26,072 bases of DNA from Zancudomyces culisetae (Eukaryota; Kickxellomycota; Harpellomycetes; Harpellales; Legeriomycetaceae), in contig LSSK01000455.1 of NCBI GenBank assembly GCA_001969505.1, positions 1 to 26,072 of the forward strand, in the 5' to 3' direction. Under the pieces are notes generated by a model. That model was not told where the DNA came from, searched no databases, and worked only from the letters and a program-made list of their open reading frames with translations. A program made the translations under genes and the position numbers. Below, piece by piece: positions 9,561-18,500 of the stretch. Within the stretch, counting starts at the first letter, position 1. Each line of letters starts with the position of its first letter.

Positions 9561-10872
9561 GTAAATATGACGAGATAACACCCAAACTTCTGGATATATG
9601 AGCACCAAGATTAAAAGTACAAGACCAGTTCACAAATATATGTTAATCGGCGTAACAGAATGCAAGACAAAAACCTACTCGTTGTACCAGAAAGACTAAA
9701 AAATTAAGGTTTTTTATATTGCACTGCATTGGTTAAATGGCATGATTGCATACAATAGCTTCATTAATTATAACACATGCTCAATGTGCAGAAGAATGTT
9801 GTGTCACATGCTATAGTTGAAAATACTGAGGTCAGATGTATTTAAAGGACATATTTCCGTAAAAAAGTAAATGAAAAAGTTACTGGCAATATTTGGATAA
9901 TGAAAGTTGGTGTCAGGGCTAGCCTGCTCTACCTTGTGGAATATGAGGGAAATGGGGAAGACAAAGTGGCCAAAATAATCGCACAATACTTGAATGTACT
10001 TGTATTGATATACTCACTCTTCTGTCCATTCCTTTAGCTCGTATATTCATACTTGATCAGTATGGTTTTTAGGGATACTACACGAGTGTAACTTTATTTA
10101 TACAAGAAGTATTAATTGGTATACCAGGAAAAAAAACACTATAAAAGGGTTAGACTACGGCATATAATAAATTCTGTTCAATAGCTTATAAAATTTTTAA
10201 ACAGAAAAACGGATTCTCTAAACAATCTGAACTCTGGGTATGGAAGTTTAATAAACATCCCCTTCCCACCCCTCCTACTTATTTGCTTGTACCTGATACA
10301 AATTTTCATAATATAATACTTACTACTGCCTCATTACTGTCCACGGAAGTTGGATTGTTTGATGTAAAAAGCTAATCAGTTAAACAAAGAATTATTTGTC
10401 GTAGTAAAGAAGGTTGCCTGATAATATTCCGTTTGCTATACAAAATGCATTGTGTTACAAAAAGATATACTACAAGTAAATTGTGGGTATATATCTACAA
10501 GTATTATGAGTCGGTCATGCTTTTTCTTACGCCGATTTTCTTTACTAACCATTCGCCCCAGATAACAAATGGCCATCTAAATGTACAAAAATGTGTATAT
10601 CACCGACCCGATTTTTTCTTTTAAAGGTTAGAGTTGGAGAAAACTAATACAAACATATCTATGACATTTTATTTTTATTTTTCTTGTTGTTTATATACCT
10701 ATGGTATATGTTTTACATCACTCACACATTATCTCTCATCAATAGTGTGGATGACCTTATTCCAAACTTAAAGTGTTATACTAAGTATACAGATTGTATT
10801 AATGAAATATCAAGCAGAGAGCCATCCAAAATGATAGACTTTTTCTAGAAAGTTTCGACACACAAACCGCAG

Positions 10873-10880
10873 TATAAAAG
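10873..10880 (+). promoter_or_regulatory. TATAAAAG element within the gene-free gap
   Basis: A canonical TATA box lies about 200 bases before a hairpin and T-run (11071-11096), with no coding frame between. If used, it would drive a noncoding transcript of roughly 150-200 bases. A second copy of the octamer lies at 10140-10147. The octamer alone can arise by chance in AT-rich DNA. Confidence 0.2.
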
Positions 10881-11070
10881 CATCACAGTTTATTCGGAGT
10901 TACGCGGCTTACAAACTAGCTAATACGCTGTTATTATAAAATGGCTGAGGTCTCTATCTACTCAAACATAATTACTAAAAAATAGACATTCAAAATTTCA
11001 AGCTGCCAGGAACATGAAAAAACAATAGGGCAAAATGTGTGATCCGAGCTACCATTGGTTCGCTAACCAT

Positions 11071-11096
11071 CTTCGAATAGGTCGAAGCGTTTTTTT
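11071..11096 (+). terminator. Hairpin followed by T7, Pol III-like terminator candidate
   Basis: CTTCGA and TCGAAG form a perfect 6-bp stem around ATAGG. They are followed by CG and then seven T. A second small hairpin, TGGTT-CGCT-AACCA, sits just before (11056-11069). RNA polymerase III stops at T runs, so this could end a short noncoding RNA read from the left. No internal A or B box of tRNA type is recognisable, so the assignment is weak. Confidence 0.2.
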
Positions 11097-11559
11097 AGTG
11101 GGAAAAAAAAATATTTGTGCCAAAAAAATATGATAAGGAAAACCAAACCGAAATGAAACCAAGTGAATTACAGGACATAAAACAAAAAAAAAAAGAAAAA
11201 AGTGTGAGATTTGAAAAGCATTCGCCAACAGAACAAGATAGGCCAACAATAATCGAAAAAGGTATCAATAGCCAATAGTGCGCAAAGAAACTTGACTGGG
11301 ACTTCAAACAATTGGCGATGACACATGATAAATTTGAGAAGAACAGGTACCTTTATTAGTGGGAATGACAAACTTAGAATAGTTAATATTTAATAGGGGG
11401 CAAAAATGCAAACGGAAAAAGGGAAATAAAAAAATAATACTAAATACAAATTAAAGGTAATTGCTAATCACACTCTTGGTTGATAATCATTTAAATAATG
11501 GGAATAATGAATGTGACTGGTACCACTTTGTTCATTTGTAGTTAGCGTGCAATAAATAG

Positions 11560-11602
11560 AAAATTAAAAAAGAAAAAAGGAAAAAAAGAAAAAAAAGAAA
11601 AG
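11560..11602 (+). repeat. Poly(A)-rich purine tract upstream of the SAPS gene
   Basis: A nearly uninterrupted run of A with scattered G lies about 250-290 bases upstream of the SAPS-protein ATG. A second A tract lies at about 11730-11757. Such poly(dA:dT) tracts keep nucleosomes off yeast promoters, so this is probably part of the promoter's open region. Confidence 0.5.
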
Positions 11603-11776
11603 CATAGCTGGCAGTGGTTGTTTAGAACGCCTCTCAGGCACATTTTGCAGAATTACAAAATATTGTAAAGCTAATACCACCTGGCAGATAAACAGTGCTG
11701 GGCATCCACACACCCAAATTCACTTTTAGCAAAAAAAATTAAAAAAAAAAGAAAATTTCATAATACACGGATCTTG

Positions 11777-11784
11777 TATAAATA
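11777..11784 (+). promoter_or_regulatory. Probable TATA box of the SAPS-protein gene
   Basis: TATAAATA sits 69 bases before the ATG at 11853, with A-rich leader sequence between, as expected for a short yeast 5' UTR. Confidence 0.5.
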
Positions 11785-11852
11785 GAGCGCACACATCCCA
11801 TAATAGTTTATAAATATTTCTAATTCGCTAAATAAAATTAAAAAAACACAGT

Positions 11853-13634
11853 ATGGATGCAGTTTCATGTCTTAAGCACTCTAGAATAGAACAGCTACTG
11901 CGTGAAAAAAGAACAAAAGACACTTTGTCAAAGATTTTAGAGGAAGATGACTTCCTTTATGAGTTGACAAGACGCAATCGTGCTCTAATTGGCTTTTTAT
12001 CCACTGGTAGTGTTATATCACAACTTGTAGATATCGTTGTGTCACAAGTACCGTATGGAAACCCAGTGGATATAAAGAACACCAAGCTGGCATCAGAAGT
12101 GTTGTTGAGCGACAACAGAGTAATCCAAGAGTCAATATTTGAGGATCTGCTATCTCTTGATGATGACTGTTTGTCATCAGACGATGAGGATTATGCTGAA
12201 CACGACGAGGATAGAAACGTGAGAAGACTATGGGAATTTGTTGTTGAAAAGGGATATGGAAATCAACATAAACTGTCTTATGCTGCCCAGATTATCTGCA
12301 AGCTTTTGCGCACCAAAAAGATTAAGACTCTAAAGTTTATGCTAAAGCAAAAAGATGTTGTAAACAATATCTTGGCCAATGTTGAGAACGATCAGGTAGT
12401 AAATATATTGCTGGAACTCTCCAGCATTGAACACTATTCCGTGGATATACCTACATGGCTGGATTCACAGAACCTTGTGGAGTCGCTGGTTGAGATGCTT
12501 CATCCAAAAAACCAAGAAGAGGTACACGAACAAGGAGCACAAGTGCTTGTTGATATTCTCGACGTTATTTCAACTAGAAGAACCACAGAAGGACACATAG
12601 GCACCAGCCTTAAAAGCTACAAAATTATTGAAAAGCTCGTGTCATACATGCTTGACCTCCACGAAGAAAACTCGTCATCATCATTCAAAAACGGTGTGAA
12701 CTTTCTTATAAAATTAATCCATGTGAGCTGTAACTCCAAATTATCCAATAATGACAGCTTAGGAAGCGACTTGTGTCCCTTGGCGCTATCAATCACAAAG
12801 CGATTGGATAGTATACTGGAGATACTAAATTATCCCAGACCTGACGATGTCAGCGTCAGAACAACACATGGTCAGCACATCCCGCTTGGTTTTGAAAGAT
12901 TACGAGCATGCGAAATACTTTCGGCAGTGTTTGAGTGCTCTACATTACCAGGCTTGGAGGAGCAAATACCCTCAACCGCTCTTTTAAACCTATTGAATGA
13001 AGAAGGCTTGCTCAAAGATAGGCAATGGCTGGGTAGCTTTGGGAAGTTGATTAGAGATGCGTACATTCAAAAGGGTGTACTAGCATGCTGCGTGGATCTA
13101 TTTTTCAGATACCCGTGGAATAATATTCTCCACACTGTGGTTTACAACATGATAGATGGGATCCTTACCTTGCCACTGGACAGCAATGTCAACATGAAAG
13201 TCTTTGAACATTTTTTCATTACCATAAACTTTCCGCAAAGAGTTCTTGCCGCATACAATTCGAACAAAGAAGCGGGTCCTGTGCGATTAGGATATATGGG
13301 TCACTTGATAGCAATGGTCAAAACGATTATTGAGCTTGTTGACTCAAACAATGAACAGCTGGGACCATTGATTAAAGAGTATATTGACAATAGAGAATGG
13401 AACGCCTTTGTAGCCACAGAGGTTGGAATAACGTTAGAAGCCAACAATACAGTTTCAACCGAATACATCGACTCAAGGAACCCTTCAATCAACAATCTAG
13501 TTGCGTTTCTATATGAAAATAGCCTCGAGACCACTGAAATCTCAACGGTGCATTACCCTGCTTCTTTTTCACCCTCAAACTCGGTCACGGATTTTTCCAC
13601 ACTCTTGGAATCCGTTGAGGTGCATGCCGAGTGA
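11853..13634 (+). CDS. SAPS-domain protein, Sit4/PP6 phosphatase-associated subunit
   Basis: This is a 593-residue member of the SAPS family (yeast Sap4, Sap155, Sap185, Sap190; fission yeast Ekc1; human PPP6R1-3). These proteins bind the PP2A-like phosphatase Sit4/PP6 and direct it in TORC1 signalling and G1 progression. Family landmarks can be followed through the sequence: I-E-Q-L-L-R-E near residue 12; the E-D-D-F-L-Y-E-L segment with F-L-S at 31-50; the W-L-x(7)-L-V-E-M-L-H-P segment at 202-218; F-F-R-Y-P-W-N-N-I-L-H-T at 417-428; and R-L-G-Y-M-G-H-L at 478-485. An acidic Asp/Glu loop (about 102-121) interrupts the N-terminal helices. Budding-yeast Sap proteins are much longer (about 800-1000 residues) because of terminal extensions, and this one is nearly pure SAPS core. 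Which paralogue it matches cannot be decided by eye. The start lies directly before the conserved core. Confidence 0.93.
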   Translation: MDAVSCLKHSRIEQLLREKRTKDTLSKILEEDDFLYELTRRNRALIGFLSTGSVISQLVDIVVSQVPYGNPVDIKNTKLASEVLLSDNRVIQESIFEDLLSLDDDCLSSDDEDYAEHDEDRNVRRLWEFVVEKGYGNQHKLSYAAQIICKLLRTKKIKTLKFMLKQKDVVNNILANVENDQVVNILLELSSIEHYSVDIPTWLDSQNLVESLVEMLHPKNQEEVHEQGAQVLVDILDVISTRRTTEGHIGTSLKSYKIIEKLVSYMLDLHEENSSSSFKNGVNFLIKLIHVSCNSKLSNNDSLGSDLCPLALSITKRLDSILEILNYPRPDDVSVRTTHGQHIPLGFERLRACEILSAVFECSTLPGLEEQIPSTALLNLLNEEGLLKDRQWLGSFGKLIRDAYIQKGVLACCVDLFFRYPWNNILHTVVYNMIDGILTLPLDSNVNMKVFEHFFITINFPQRVLAAYNSNKEAGPVRLGYMGHLIAMVKTIIELVDSNNEQLGPLIKEYIDNREWNAFVATEVGITLEANNTVSTEYIDSRNPSINNLVAFLYENSLETTEISTVHYPASFSPSNSVTDFSTLLESVEVHAE

Positions 13635-13652
13635 GTAGGCATAAAAAAAAAG

Positions 13653-13686
13653 CAAAACAAACAAACAAACAAACAAAAAAACAAAC
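13653..13686 (+). repeat. (AAAC)n microsatellite
   Basis: About six tandem AAAC-type units, interrupted by slightly longer A runs, begin 19 bases after the SAPS-gene stop codon and so probably lie in its 3' UTR. Confidence 0.8.
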
Positions 13687-13828
13687 TTTTGTACCAAAAA
13701 ATACTTTTACAATCTTGCCAACAGAGAAAAAAAAGAATGAATCTCACACTTGTATTTTTATTTATATGCGCTTTTATCTTTAAAGAACAACACATTTTCC
13801 CGCTCCCCTCCCTTCCCTCTACTCTACT

Positions 13829-13850
13829 CCACACCACACCACACCACCCA
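13829..13850 (+). repeat. C1-3A telomere-like tract
   Basis: Four CCACA-type units end in CCACCCA. The pattern resembles the C1-3A telomeric repeat of Saccharomyces and is preceded by about 30 bases of C/T-only sequence. It is probably a microsatellite in the SAPS 3' flank. A chance Rap1-type site is possible, but this organism's telomere repeat is unknown. Confidence 0.6.
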
Positions 13851-13920
13851 GTTTGCTCAAAAATGATAATTTGATATATTTAAGCAAACGAAAAAGAAAG
13901 AGAAAAAAAAAAAGCAAGGC

Positions 13921-13938
13921 GGTGGAGGGGGGGCGGGG
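13921..13938 (+). repeat. G-rich run (GG-T-GG-A-G7-C-G4)
   Basis: Four or more G runs in 18 bases could fold into a G-quadruplex. About 100 bases upstream on the same strand lies a C-rich run (13799-13830), so the two could also pair in a transcript. Confidence 0.75.
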
Positions 13939-14414
13939 AAATATCCACAGGTGGCTTACGACACTGTGATGGATAAACATATGGATACCAATGTATGGGT
14001 ATTATTTTATTACACCTTATTCTCGTAACCCACGCTTAAAACCCTTGTACTCTTACTTTTCTGTAATTTTTAATATTTTTTTTTAGTTGAATTATTATTT
14101 TTTTTTAATACTTTTGAATATTTGTCAAAAGTGAGCAAGACAGGTTTGTCAATAAATCAATCTTGTCTGCTATTAAACAACTTTTATCATATTTTTATTT
14201 TATTAACATTAAAAACAAAAGCGAGTATAGATAATATCCATTGTCCTAACAATGATATGTTGTTGATCCTTTGCCCTCATTATTTGTTACCTTCACCCAT
14301 TCCAGATGAAAAAAGCAAAGACCTAATTTGTCACTAACCTGACATTGACCCATATTCCTACTGTCCGATTTTATCCATCAACGAATCGAAAAAAATTTTT
14401 TTTTTTACTACCCA

Positions 14415-14420
14415 ATGTAA
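14415..14420 (+). promoter_or_regulatory. Start-stop upstream ORF (ATG-TAA) before URA5
   Basis: ATG immediately followed by TAA lies 125 bases before the URA5 ATG. If it is in the mRNA leader, this minimal reading frame would lower or regulate initiation at URA5. Twelve bases later comes an in-frame ATG (14432). The transcription start is not known, so its presence in the mRNA is inferred. Confidence 0.35.
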
Positions 14421-14539
14421 AAAAAAAATTAATGAGTGTATGTGTAAATCATAAAAATCACACCTCCCCCCCCTCTTCATTAGAAGATAAAAGTAAAAAT
14501 AAAGGAGCTAAAATACGACTAGAAAAAAGAAAAGGAAAA

Positions 14540-15217
14540 ATGAAGGAATTCGAAAAAGGATTTATAGAATTGGCAACCGACTTTAATGTCTTGAGGTTCG
14601 GAGAATTCAAGTTGAAATCGGGCCGCATTTCGCCATATTTCTTTAACGCAGGACAGTTTAATACTGGAAAGGCAATCAAAACAGTTGGTCAATTATACAG
14701 CCAAAAGATTTTGGACAGCAAGGTAGAATTCGACTTGTTGTTTGGACCAGCATACAAAGGGATACCGCTTGTAACAGCTGTATCCAGTGCACTTTCAGAC
14801 CACAAGGACTGCCAATTTATGTATGATAGAAAGGAGGTTAAAGATCATGGAGAAGGTGGAAATTTGGTCGGTGCAACTGCAGAGGAAATCAAGGGTAAAC
14901 GTATACTCATTGTTGACGATGTTATTACTGCCGGAACAGCTATAAAACAATCAGTTGATGTTATTGTGAAGGCTGGCGGGATTCCTGTAGGTGTTGTGGT
15001 GGCTATTGATAGACAAGAAGTAGGTAGCAACAACAGTGCTGGAGAGCAGGAGAGAACTAGTGCGGTCATGGATATTCAGAAGACTTTGAACATTCCGGTT
15101 TACTCTATAGTCAAGTTGGATTCTATCATTGAATATATTGAGGGGGGATATGGTGGAGAAAAATATGTAGCATATCTCGAGAAAATTAGAGAATATAGAC
15201 GTGTATTTGGAGTTTAA
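14540..15217 (+). CDS. URA5: Orotate phosphoribosyltransferase
   Basis: This cytosolic enzyme of de novo pyrimidine synthesis converts orotate and PRPP to orotidine 5'-phosphate and pyrophosphate; Ura3 then acts on the product. The 225-residue protein matches the length of yeast Ura5 and Ura10 (about 226). Landmarks are L-K-S-G-R-x-S-P-Y-F-F-N at 25-36, F-G-P-A-Y-K-G-I-P-L at 68-77, R-K-E-x-K-D-H-G-E-G-G at 97-107 (the flexible catalytic loop), and the PRPP-binding loop R-I-L-I-V-D-D-V-I-T-A-G-T-A at 121-134. I chose the ATG at 14540 because it gives the family's N-terminus. The same frame is open further upstream, and an ATG at 14432 would add 36 basic residues with no counterpart in the family. 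The gene converges on TTI1. Confidence 0.96.
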   Translation: MKEFEKGFIELATDFNVLRFGEFKLKSGRISPYFFNAGQFNTGKAIKTVGQLYSQKILDSKVEFDLLFGPAYKGIPLVTAVSSALSDHKDCQFMYDRKEVKDHGEGGNLVGATAEEIKGKRILIVDDVITAGTAIKQSVDVIVKAGGIPVGVVVAIDRQEVGSNNSAGEQERTSAVMDIQKTLNIPVYSIVKLDSIIEYIEGGYGGEKYVAYLEKIREYRRVFGV

Positions 15218-15347
15218 CTTGTGGGTTTTCGGATAAAGACAAAATAAATAAAACAATTGACTCTAGGCAACATGGGTCTTTTCTAGTGATATCATTTTTA
15301 TTTTATTTTTTGTTTACTCTTTTTATATATACTAGATAAACGCATGA

Positions 15348-15361
15348 GGGGGGGGGGAGGG
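15348..15361 (+). repeat. G10-A-G3 run between convergent URA5 and TTI1
   Basis: Ten G, one A and three G lie in a 296-base convergent region, 131 bases after the URA5 stop and 153 bases after the TTI1 stop. In TTI1 sense it is a C-rich run. Nothing else is seen in this short region except T-rich sequence suited to 3'-end formation. Confidence 0.85.
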
Positions 15362-15513
15362 TAATTCATGGCTCTTGTTACTTGTCTTTGTTTATTAAGG
15401 AAAAAGAGTAATAATACTGAGTGGATAACAATTACACTGGAAAAACGGGAGAAAAAAACGTATTTATAAATATGAATGTAAATATGGAATCAACAGATAA
15501 CTGTATCTGTAAA

Positions 15514-18500
15514 CTAATCTTCAAGTGAATCTATCATTCTATAAAGTTTGTCAATTTTGGACTTTGCTAATGGTGTGGATGTAAATATCAAAGGGGTGTT
15601 ATGTAGGGCTAGCCAGAGTAAATCAGGATAAGCAGGACAGCATATGTTGAGAAGTAAGTCAAAGGATGCGTCCGAAATAGAAGGGATATTGGCAATTGTC
15701 GGATGGAATGCAAGTTCAACAACTAAAGAGATTAGGTCGAATGGGATGGGATCTGGTAGAGAAGGAAGAACAGTAAAAATAGTCGATATAAGGCTGAGAG
15801 ATTCTAACAAGAGCTTTGAGTGGTTGGATAATAATAGTAGATTGTGATCCTTTGGAATGATACTATATAGAGAGGAGGTAGCAGAGAAGGCAGAGGAAGA
15901 AGAATATTTTGATGATGAGGGTGACGAGGGTGACGAGGGTGACGAGGGGAATATTGAAGACTTTAGTATTGGAAATAATTCGTCACGAATTCTTGAGATT
16001 AACCAATCTCCAGAGAGTTTACAGATCAAGTTGATAACTTTGAGACATGCCAAAACAACATAGATATCGGTAGAAGGGATATGATTACCACCACTTCCAA
16101 TGCCAGTAAAACAAGAGATGTTGGTAGAGATTCCGATTTTCAAATTATTGACAAGTAGAGGCCAAGTTTCATTCACAAGAGGGAGAAGTTCTTCGGTATC
16201 AACAAGGGATTTAAGACAGGTTTCTAAATTCTTGATTGCCAGTAGTTGGATTGAGGGATCAGAATTGGAAATATAATTTTTGGAAAAGAGGATCATTTTG
16301 ATTAGTAACTTTTGGTTTCTGTTGGCAGGAGTGGTTAATTTGGAAAGCGGATCATTATCAGATTGGTTCGTCAGCTCATTGGAGTGGTCTGACTCATCAG
16401 TACCGATACTATAGTGTTCATTGGATCCATATTGATGTGTGCGTATTCTTGTTTCCAAAACTTCAAACGTAGGAGTAACCAGCCGTCTTTTGGCACTTTT
16501 CATGTTATCAATTAAGATATTGTCTTTCTTGTGTACATATCCAGTGGTTTTGAGGATACAATTGGAGAGCGTATTTAAAAATGACAAGGTATCCATCAAT
16601 TCATTGGACGGATGTACAGTCGAGGCAGACAAGTGGTGTGCAAACGAGGATATTTCGGATCGCGGAGTTGTATAGATTCCCTGGCTATAAAGCGTGTCTA
16701 TCGAATCCATGACAAGATCCACAATATCAGTAGAAAAAGTAATGGCGTTTTGAGGCTCCATTATCCTAATTGTGTTTGTGAGTAAGTTGAGAACATCGTT
16801 GGAGAAATCCAAACGGGTTAGCTGTCTAGAACATCCCATTAGTATATAGTCGGCGTTAGATGAGATCAACTCGTCAATGCTTGTGAGATCCAGTGCGGTA
16901 GATATCGCCTGTAGACACTTGAATGAAGCTGTTTTGAGTCTTTTGTCGGATTGTAATAGAATTAGTGGGAATAGCAGGTCTTCCATACTATAAATGATGA
17001 ATGATTTGTCTGAATATTTACAAAGAAGGGACAAGCCTTCCAGAACGGCCAGTTGTTGTGAATAGTAGTAATTTGTGTCCATAGAAAAACTATCGCTATA
17101 TTCAGTCATTCTGGTACTGGTATTGGCATTACTATTGGAATCAGTATTAGTAAAAGCGTTAAGCATGGAAATATAATCATCATAGAGTGTAGCAACAGTT
17201 GAATAGTCAATAGTTTCCAGCGAAACAGTCAAAATCAAATTGAGCAAGTCCAATAATTGTGGTTTTAAATGTGTGTATATGGCATTGTTGATCATTCTGT
17301 ATAGTTCATTTGCTAGCACATTATAGTTTCCAACCAACCCAACACATTTAATAAAGTATAAAGTTATTTGCCTTTCCATTCCATTCTTGCTATTTACATT
17401 ATCATTACCAGCAATAGTCCCAGTAGTATCATTAGAAGTATCCTGAATTGTGAGGTTATTAAATAATGGGTTTAATGGTGCTTTGGAATCAGAATCAACT
17501 ATTTCAAGCATGAGTTTCCCACCAGTTGTACTAACACTCTCATCGCCACTACTATTACGATCATAGTTATCTGGCTTGGAAGTAAACGATAACAATGAAG
17601 GTACTATTACACTAGTCCACCGATCCAGAATTATACTTGAAGCCTGTTGTTTGATATCAGCTTGTTGGTCATCAACGTCTCTTTCTCCCTCTGACAACAT
17701 GTATCTTGTGTCTCCACTCAACCATAGCGAATAATTAGCCATTAAACACAGACCTTCGTAATACGATTGTTCGTTTAGTGATTGCATGTAGCTAGGAAAT
17801 AAATCCCAAAGTTTATCATAAATATCTATAATTTGGGCTTTCAGCTGAGATTGCAGTCCCAATTCTATTTGGGTTATACCCTCTTTGTTTCTTATCTTTG
17901 TACTTTTTTCCATAGCCTCATCTTTTCCCAGAACATCTTGCATAAATTGTGTTAGAATGGAAATGGTATACTCAGCATCTTCTCGTTGCTCTGCTCCCAA
18001 TAGCTCGGATGGCTTTGTTGGTTTGTTGTGATATTGCGTGACCTCATTGCTTATATCCGCACCAATACTTGTCTGTTTATTGTTGTAGAACTGGTCTAGT
18101 GATATCAGCAATGTTTGGATAGATAGCCCCAAAACATTATATAAACATATATACGACTTGGAAACAATTGTCCCAAACAATCTAACGACAGCGCGCCGAA
18201 CCAACTGACTTTCGCTGTACCTTTCCTTTACCAACAGCTTCAGCCCAACACTTAGCTTTTCCAACACTTTTAGTGCCCAAACGGTATTATCATTGTCTGG
18301 CTCCCGTTCCAAGCTCTCCTTTATCTCTGTATCGTCTCCAGCAAATAATCCTAGGCGTTTATCAAGCGCTCTTTCGCTCGAACCACCTATTTTATCATTT
18401 TTTGTAGCAACATTTTGCGAACCAAGTGCTCTTGTTGAACTGTCTTTTATAAACCAACTATATTCATCAATAAAATCGGCATTGTTTAGCGTAATGGAAA

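Larger units (their letters stand above)
7297..11852. other. 4.5-kb region without a convincing gene
   Basis: This region separates the divergent starts of the RING-like gene (minus) and the SAPS gene (plus). No frame exceeds about 70 codons, which is what chance gives in DNA of this composition. Things seen inside: a possible terminal exon with splice acceptor (8567-8653, minus); small ATG frames at 9136-9252 (minus) and 9357-9560 (plus); an inverted pair of telomere-like 12-mers (8693-8704 and 9398-9409); TATAAAAG at 10140-10147 and 10873-10880; a hairpin plus T-run at 11071-11096; and A-rich tracts near 11560-11602 and 11730-11757. No tRNA B box, 5S, U-snRNA or RNase P signature was found by eye. 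Possible roles are a centromere or origin, noncoding RNA genes, or remains of lost genes. Confidence 0.7.
13635..14539. other. Intergenic region, SAPS gene to URA5
   Basis: This tandem intergenic region holds an (AAAC)n run, a C-rich stretch ending in C1-3A-like sequence, a G-rich run, and then an AT-rich promoter with a C8 run (14466-14473) close to URA5. No gene is seen. Plus-strand frames at 13689-13874 and 14122-14337 have low-complexity or unremarkable translations. Confidence 0.6.

Noticed and set aside
10433-10624. 63-codon plus frame containing an exact TACTAAC (10543-10549)
   Set aside because: It starts at TTG, and no GTATGT-type donor pairs with the branch-point word. Length and motif are both expected by chance.
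11041-11090. tRNA-like sequence around GGTTCG
   Set aside because: The bases after GGTTCG do not fit the B-box consensus, and no acceptor or anticodon stems can be drawn.
11049-11371. Overlapping minus-strand frames with hydrophobic translations
   Set aside because: They are Phe/Leu-rich because they read through A-rich plus-strand tracts. Starts are non-ATG or internal, and there is no conserved pattern.
14345-14539. N-terminal extension of the URA5 frame back to 14345
   Set aside because: The frame there begins at TTG. The family N-terminus begins at the ATG at 14540, and only the ATG at 14432 is a possible alternative.
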